NCBI GenBank assembly: GCA_964384415.1
Contig: CAYLMV010000053.1
Coordinates: 1 to 27,410, forward strand
Length of the DNA: 27,410 bases
Source: JAGVPT01 sp964384415
Lineage (GTDB): Bacteria > Bacteroidota > Ignavibacteria > UBA10030 > UBA8401
Direction of reading: 5' to 3'
Below are positions 24,347-27,410 of the stretch, piece by piece (position 1 is the first letter of the stretch; the number at the start of each line of letters is the position of its first letter). The position numbers were made by a program, and so were the translations under genes. The notes beneath the pieces were generated by a model. It saw only the letters and a program-made list of their open reading frames with translations. It was not told the DNA's origin and ran no database searches.

Positions 24347-24775
24347 CTACGCGAGCAAGATAACGGCAACGATAATTCCGAGCAGCCAGAGCGAAAGCAC
24401 CACGATGAGAACTCGGAACGTTCCGTCGTAAATCTTCCGCAGGTTGTCGAACGTGGCCATCAGCTGCATGATGTCTTTCCCCTTCGACCTGGCGACCGCC
24501 TCCATGAAGCCCGATCCCTCATACGTCCACCATCCGATGAAGCCGAAAAAGCCGACCATGGAAAAAAAGCCGATGGACATCAGCGACCCGCTCAGCAAAG
24601 AGTCGATCCCCGCGAACAATGTGATCCCGCCGCAGGCAAAATAAAGGAGTCCGATGAACTTCATTCTTTCGGCGAGCATCTGAACCGTCTCGTTCTGAGC
24701 CTTCGCAAATTCGTAGATGATGGTCTCTTGACTTGGCTGTGGTGCGTTCTCAAGGTTCAATTCTTCCATTTCCAT
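24347..24775 (-). CDS. Small integral membrane protein (DUF5362-like)
   Basis: The 142-residue product has three to four hydrophobic helices: IGLLYFACGGITLFAGIDSLL (about 41-61), LMSIGFFSMVGFFGFIGWWTY (about 65-86) and VLIVVLSLWLLGIIVAVILLA at the C-terminus. An acidic N-terminal tail (MEMEELNLENAPQPSQET) precedes them. The start is firm: AGGAGG lies four bases before the ATG at 24775, one of the best ribosome sites in the window; a second ATG two codons later is the alternative. The topology resembles DUF5362 membrane proteins of Bacteroidota, but this is a weak match by eye. It may form a single-gene unit ending at the terminator at 24046-24084. Confidence 0.75.
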   Translation of the reverse strand: MEMEELNLENAPQPSQETIIYEFAKAQNETVQMLAERMKFIGLLYFACGGITLFAGIDSLLSGSLMSIGFFSMVGFFGFIGWWTYEGSGFMEAVARSKGKDIMQLMATFDNLRKIYDGTFRVLIVVLSLWLLGIIVAVILLA

Positions 24776-24917
24776 GGTTCCTCCTAACGGACCGCAAAGA
24801 AGCTGCGGCGGCGAATTGTCAGTTCCGTGTCGTTCATTGCGCGGACGTTTCTGCTGATCTTATCAATTCCCGCTTCCTGCCGCGCCGCCAGATCGTCGAC
24901 GGCGCCTTCCCGGCTGG

Positions 24918-25205
24918 CTAGCCCGCGGATGCGCTTTTTTTCGAAATCGCAAACTCCTCGTTTACTTTTTCCGCCAATAGTATCTTCAGCATGGACTGAT
25001 AAGGAACATCCTTCTTATTTGCCAATACTTTTATTCCTTCTACCAGCGATTCCGGCAATCGTATAGAGATGGTACGAGTGCTTGGTTTCAAATTGGGGAA
25101 AACCGTTAGCTGCAATTTCCTGGGATCGAAGTAATCCAGCGGGCTATGTTTGGCCCAAAATTTTCTCTCCTCACCTTCCGATTTAAATTTTGGAAGTTTC
25201 TTCAT
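24918..25205 (-). CDS. brnA: BrnA/CopG-type antitoxin
   Basis: The 95-residue protein starts MKKLPKFKSEGEERKFWAKHSPLDYFD, typical of BrnA-like antitoxins. It then has a ribbon-helix-helix DNA-binding domain, TRTISIRLPESLVEGIKVLANKKDVPYQSMLKILLAEKV. It should neutralise the BrnT-type toxin encoded just upstream and repress the shared promoter. Its ATG lies inside the toxin gene (23-bp overlap), giving the usual BrnT-BrnA order, toxin first. The C-terminus (ISKKSASAG) is encoded across a seven-A run. Confidence 0.88.
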   Translation of the reverse strand: MKKLPKFKSEGEERKFWAKHSPLDYFDPRKLQLTVFPNLKPSTRTISIRLPESLVEGIKVLANKKDVPYQSMLKILLAEKVNEEFAISKKSASAG

Positions 25206-25488
25206 GGTACACCTTTCTTTCCTTCTTGTTCATATCTCTGGCTGAAATTACTCTGATCTTCTTCTGCCTGACAGTAAAAACAATAGTGAGCAGCCGGTTT
25301 GCGTGACTGCGTCCAAAGGCAAAAAAGCGCTCCTCCCGTTCCGGATGCTTTATGTCCGGAAACAGGAATAAAGGGAAATTGAGGAACACTTCTTCACATT
25401 CCCACCACTCTACGTTATGTGTTTTTTTGCTTTTCTCCTCATTCCCCTTATCCCAAACGAACTCGGTAAGTTCCGGTCGTATATACAT
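25183..25488 (-). CDS. brnT: BrnT-type ribonuclease toxin
   Basis: The 101-residue protein shows the BrnT pattern: FVWDKGNEEKSKKTHNVEWWECEEVF (the family's W-D-xx-K-xxKH-V-W-EEVF), EERFFAFGRSHANRLLTIVFTVRQKKIRVISARDMNKKERKVY. BrnT toxins have a RelE-like fold and cleave RNA to arrest growth; they act in the cytoplasm. The His of the usual KKH is kept (KTHNV). It precedes and overlaps the antitoxin gene. The start at 25488 is 12 bp inside the palindromic operator at 25501-25521, so transcription probably begins very close and the leader is short. Confidence 0.9.
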   Translation of the reverse strand: MYIRPELTEFVWDKGNEEKSKKTHNVEWWECEEVFLNFPLFLFPDIKHPEREERFFAFGRSHANRLLTIVFTVRQKKIRVISARDMNKKERKVYHEETSKI

Positions 25489-25500
25489 CGTTGTTCTGGT

Positions 25501-25521
25501 TGTATATGGGAAACATATACA
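25501..25521. promoter_or_regulatory. Palindromic operator of the brnTA operon
   Basis: TGTATATG-GGAAA-CATATACA is a perfect 8-bp inverted repeat 13 bp before the toxin ATG. A third related half-site, GTATATAC, lies at 25479-25486 over the start codon. Ribbon-helix-helix antitoxins bind such repeats to autorepress. Confidence 0.65.
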
Positions 25522-25603
25522 TTGTCCGTTTCAACTGCAAGGCTCGTTCTGCGGGCTGCCGGACCGGAGCCAAACTCAAGGGGATCCCTTCGCGACTTGT
25601 CGG

Positions 25604-25656
25604 GCGTTCTTTGCGAGATCCCGCGCTTTCTAGCCGGGAGCGATTGGTTAGAACGC
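25604..25656. repeat. attC-like imperfect hairpin at left edge of Phd/ParE cassette
   Basis: GCGTTCT (25604-25610) pairs with AGAACGC (25650-25656), and inner TCCCG (25619-25623) pairs with CGGGA (25635-25639), separated by bulges. The two-box stem ending in GTTAGAACGC recalls integron attC sites, but the strict GTTRRRY core is not met and the left box lacks AAC. Low certainty. Confidence 0.3.
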
Positions 25657-25659
25657 ACG
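25647..25659 (+). repeat. Left copy of 13-bp inverted repeat flanking the Phd/ParE genes
   Basis: GTTAGAACGCACG is the exact reverse complement of CGTGCGTTCTAAC at 26324-26336. The 690-bp segment they bound contains only the toxin-antitoxin pair and its promoter. Confidence 0.85.
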
Positions 25660-25682
25660 CGGGGGAGTAATTGGATACTTGA

Positions 25683-25713
25683 TTGTATCATAATTTAGTA
25701 CTAATTTGTATCA
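25683..25713. promoter_or_regulatory. Candidate promoter/operator of the phd-parE operon
   Basis: TTGTATCA is repeated directly at 25683-25690 and 25706-25713, with a perfect TTAGTACTAA palindrome (25695-25704) between them. All of it lies within 50 bp upstream of the antitoxin ATG in AT-rich DNA. This layout fits autorepression by a Phd/YefM antitoxin. Confidence 0.5.
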
Positions 25714-25733
25714 CACAAACGGAGGAGCAGCAA

Positions 25734-26000
25734 ATGCCCATCATTAAGTCCATTTCGAGCATGCGCAATCGCACTCGGGAGATTTCGGCCCTTGCTCGCG
25801 AAAAGGACGAGCCAATCTATCTAACCAAGAACGGCGAAGGTGATTTGGTCGTAATGACAATCGATCACTACGAAAGGCTGAAAGCTCAGGCAGAACTATT
25901 CGAGAAATTGGGAGTTGCTCAAGCTCAAGCCGCCGCGGGGAAGAAGGGAATAACACATTCTCAGATGATTGCAAAACTACGACGTCGCGCCCGTGCCTAA
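25734..26000 (+). CDS. Phd/YefM-family antitoxin
   Basis: The 88-residue protein starts at the ATG at 25734, preceded by GGAGG eight bases upstream; an earlier in-frame ATG at 25683 has no such site and falls inside the operator. The N-terminal DNA-binding domain is typical: IIKSISSMRNRTREISALAREKDEPIYLTKNGEGDLVVMTIDHYERL. The C-terminal helical tail (LFEKLGVAQAQAAAGKKGITHSQMIAKLRRRARA) should wrap the toxin. It would autorepress the operon with the toxin. The toxin gene overlaps its 3' end. Confidence 0.92.
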   Translation: MPIIKSISSMRNRTREISALAREKDEPIYLTKNGEGDLVVMTIDHYERLKAQAELFEKLGVAQAQAAAGKKGITHSQMIAKLRRRARA

Positions 26001-26298
26001 TCAGTATGTTGTTCGGTACCTTCCGATTGCTCAAGACGACCTCATCGGCATTTGCGATTGGATAGCAAAAGATAGCCCGGCCCGCGCGTCTTCATTTGTT
26101 GAAAAAGTCGATAAGCGAATAGGAGCACTTGCTCAATCGCCATTTCTTGGCAGAATTCCTCGTCACCCGCGGCTGCGGGAATATGAATACCGAACATTGA
26201 TTCTCGACTCTTACCTCGTGTTCTACAAAATCCGCAATCAGACAGTTGAAATCCATCGAGATGTACACGCCTCCCAAAATCTCGACCATCTTATCTAA
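25993..26298 (+). CDS. ParE/RelE-family toxin
   Basis: The product has 101 residues from the GTG at 25993, which overlaps the antitoxin stop by eight bases; the frame also opens at a TTG at 25969. The sequence has ParE/RelE features: YLPIAQDDLIGICDWIAKDSPARASSFVEKVDKRIGALAQSPFLGRIPRHPRLREYEYRTLILDSYLVFYKI, then a final VEIHRDVHASQNLDHL. The Arg-rich strand and the terminal strand-His match the fold. ParE members block gyrase and RelE members cleave mRNA; which applies here cannot be told. It forms a classic antitoxin-first module with the preceding gene, bounded by 13-bp inverted repeats. Confidence 0.9.
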   Translation: MPNQYVVRYLPIAQDDLIGICDWIAKDSPARASSFVEKVDKRIGALAQSPFLGRIPRHPRLREYEYRTLILDSYLVFYKIRNQTVEIHRDVHASQNLDHLI

Positions 26299-26323
26299 AA
26301 GTTCTCATATACGACAGTTGGCT

Positions 26324-26336
26324 CGTGCGTTCTAAC
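26324..26336 (-). repeat. Right copy of 13-bp inverted repeat flanking the Phd/ParE genes
   Basis: CGTGCGTTCTAAC begins 25 bp after the toxin stop. It is followed by AACGGATGAATTAC and, 19 bases on, GTAATTTGG, a short inverted repeat (AATTAC/GTAATT). The rest of the 197-bp space up to the glycosidase stop shows nothing else I can support. Confidence 0.85.
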
Positions 26337-26495
26337 AACGGATGAATTACCGCCGAAAATACGCTCCAATATCGTAATTTGGATTGTCTTTTTTCTAGCG
26401 GATGCGGTTCAGTCAGATCTGCATGATAGGCGCCATCTCCTCTGCCGGCTGAAGCCGCGCAGTATACACAGCGCCTCGACCTTCAGCCCTGCTCC

Positions 26496-27410
26496 CTACC
26501 GCAACGGAAGTACGACCTCTTTACCCCGGTAGGTGACAACTTTGTCTACGAGCTCACTATTATTCAAACCCGTTCCATGGTCCGGCGAAACCAGAACGAC
26601 GTTAAATGTCCGCTCATTCAGCATGCCCGGAAATGTTCCCTTGCGACCGGAAATTGTAAGACGGCCCGCTGCATCGTTCCATGTGAAATCGATCGTGGAG
26701 CAGATTCCTTTTTCATAATTGTAATTGTCGTTCTCGTCTTCATAAAGCGTAAAACTGCCGTCAGCTCCGGGATACACGCGCACCTCGATCGGGTTCGCAG
26801 GCTTCTCGGTCGAGTATTGCAGGAACGGTCCCATCGGAACGATCGATCCCCCCTTCACGAACAATGGAATGATGTCGATCGGCGCGCTGGCCGTGACTTT
26901 TTTGCCGCCGTCAATTTGCTCTCCCGTCCAGAAATTGTACCACGGATGCTGCGCCGGCAGGTACACCTCTCTGGTCTTTGCTCTTGTCTCGTTCGCCGTT
27001 TCTTTTGCGAATATCTCCGGGGTCTTCCAGAAGAGGCGCATGCGCGCCGCCCCGGTGGAATTGTTCTCAGTTTCAACGACCAAGCTGTATTCTTTTCCCG
27101 CGACCAGATCGACCGGTTCCGTGTATTGCTCGACACTCGAATAGACGATCCGAAGCGTATCGTTGTTCAGGATGATCCGCTTGGCATCGTAGCTGATCAG
27201 GTGAAACTGGTGCCTGCCGGTTTCTTTGGGAACAAGCTTTCCCTTCCATTGGATCGCATACATCGAATCGGTCGCATACTCAGGCCGTCCGGTATACCAT
27301 ACCAGATCGATATCCGGATCGATGGTTTCCCTGCTGAGAATTTTCCGGCCGGTATCTTTGTAATACCGCGCCTGCAATCCGGGCCTCCCGTCGTCCCTCC
27401 TGAAATACTC
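26496..27410 (-). CDS. GH31 alpha-xylosidase/glucosidase-like enzyme, C-terminal part with PA14 domain (partial)
   Basis: The frame is open to the right edge, so the N-terminus and catalytic barrel are outside the window; 304 residues remain. The first about 130 are a PA14 domain (GLQARYYKDTGRKI, YAIQWKGKLVPKETGRHQFHLISYDAKRIILNND, STGAARMRLFWKTP). Next comes the GH31 proximal C-terminal beta domain, REVYLPAQHPWYNFWTGEQIDGGKKVTASAPIDIIPLFVKGGSIVPMGP, and the DUF5110-type distal domain (RVYPGADGSFTLYEDENDNYNYEKG...TISGRKGTFPGMLNERTFNVVLV). PA14 domains in glycosidases bind glycans or shape the active site, as in xyloglucan-degrading alpha-xylosidases. Here PA14 sits directly before the proximal beta domain rather than in the N-terminal domain. 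Stop is TAG (CGG TAG). Confidence 0.9.
   Translation of the reverse strand, partial: EYFRRDDGRPGLQARYYKDTGRKILSRETIDPDIDLVWYTGRPEYATDSMYAIQWKGKLVPKETGRHQFHLISYDAKRIILNNDTLRIVYSSVEQYTEPVDLVAGKEYSLVVETENNSTGAARMRLFWKTPEIFAKETANETRAKTREVYLPAQHPWYNFWTGEQIDGGKKVTASAPIDIIPLFVKGGSIVPMGPFLQYSTEKPANPIEVRVYPGADGSFTLYEDENDNYNYEKGICSTIDFTWNDAAGRLTISGRKGTFPGMLNERTFNVVLVSPDHGTGLNNSELVDKVVTYRGKEVVLPLR

Noticed and set aside
24072..24431. 119-codon plus-strand frame after the terminator
   Set aside because: Composition is odd (Cys- and Ser-rich), it overlaps the membrane protein gene in antisense, and it begins inside the terminator hairpin.
24783..24965. Open minus-strand frame (…VDDLAARQEAGIDKISRNVRAM…) ending just before the membrane protein gene
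   Set aside because: It has no start codon except a late ATG leaving 17 codons, overlaps the antitoxin 3' end in another frame, and shows only a charged composition; not supportable as a gene.
1..27410. tRNA or rRNA genes
   Set aside because: No cloverleaf or rRNA-like segment was recognised by eye on either strand.

Overview
The window looks like a metagenome-assembled chromosome fragment from a bacterium of the FCB group, most likely the Ignavibacteria/Chlorobi side of Bacteroidota. This is an inference from gene style: 800-residue MacB/FtsX-type permeases with Bacteroidota-like N-termini, an NtrY-like kinase paired with a sigma54-activator regulator, a PA14-containing GH31 enzyme, and readable Shine-Dalgarno sequences, which Bacteroidia mostly lack. 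Two 100-N scaffold gaps confirm a draft assembly.

Layout. Positions 1-2678 (minus strand) hold a Kai-type operon: a two-domain KaiC, KaiB, and the start of a receiver-domain regulator that leaves the window. Positions 3151-5872 (minus) hold a sigma54-activator response regulator, interrupted by an in-frame TAG, and its membrane histidine kinase. A 419-bp divergent control region follows. It contains a perfect palindrome (ATGTCCG-N4-CGGACAT) between a very good sigma54 -24/-12 element facing the regulator and a weaker one facing the exporter. Positions 6292-14329 (plus) are an ABC export operon: small exported protein, membrane fusion protein, four-helix-bundle-like protein, ATPase, permease, a 56-residue relic of a second ATPase, and a second permease. 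The regulator pair probably controls it.

Positions 14465-16884 (minus) carry an SDR oxidoreductase overlapping an aldehyde dehydrogenase by ATGA. Next comes a block of REP-like hairpin repeats with the scaffold gaps (17048-17519), then three overlapping minus-strand genes of unknown function (17532-18890). Positions 19156-23979 are a very large DUF4011 / SF1 helicase / Vsr-like nuclease / DUF3320 gene. This architecture has been called hhe in anti-phage defence surveys, and it too is split by an in-frame TAG.

The right end is an accessory area: a small membrane protein, a BrnT/BrnA toxin-antitoxin pair with a palindromic operator, and a Phd/ParE pair bracketed by perfect 13-bp inverted repeats (cassette-like, possibly integron attC-type). 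It finishes with the 3' part of a GH31 alpha-xylosidase-like gene with a PA14 domain. The strongest leads are the interrupted defence helicase, the divergent sigma54 switch with its nonsense-mutated regulator, the flanked toxin-antitoxin cassette, the ATPase relic, and the KaiBC-regulator operon.
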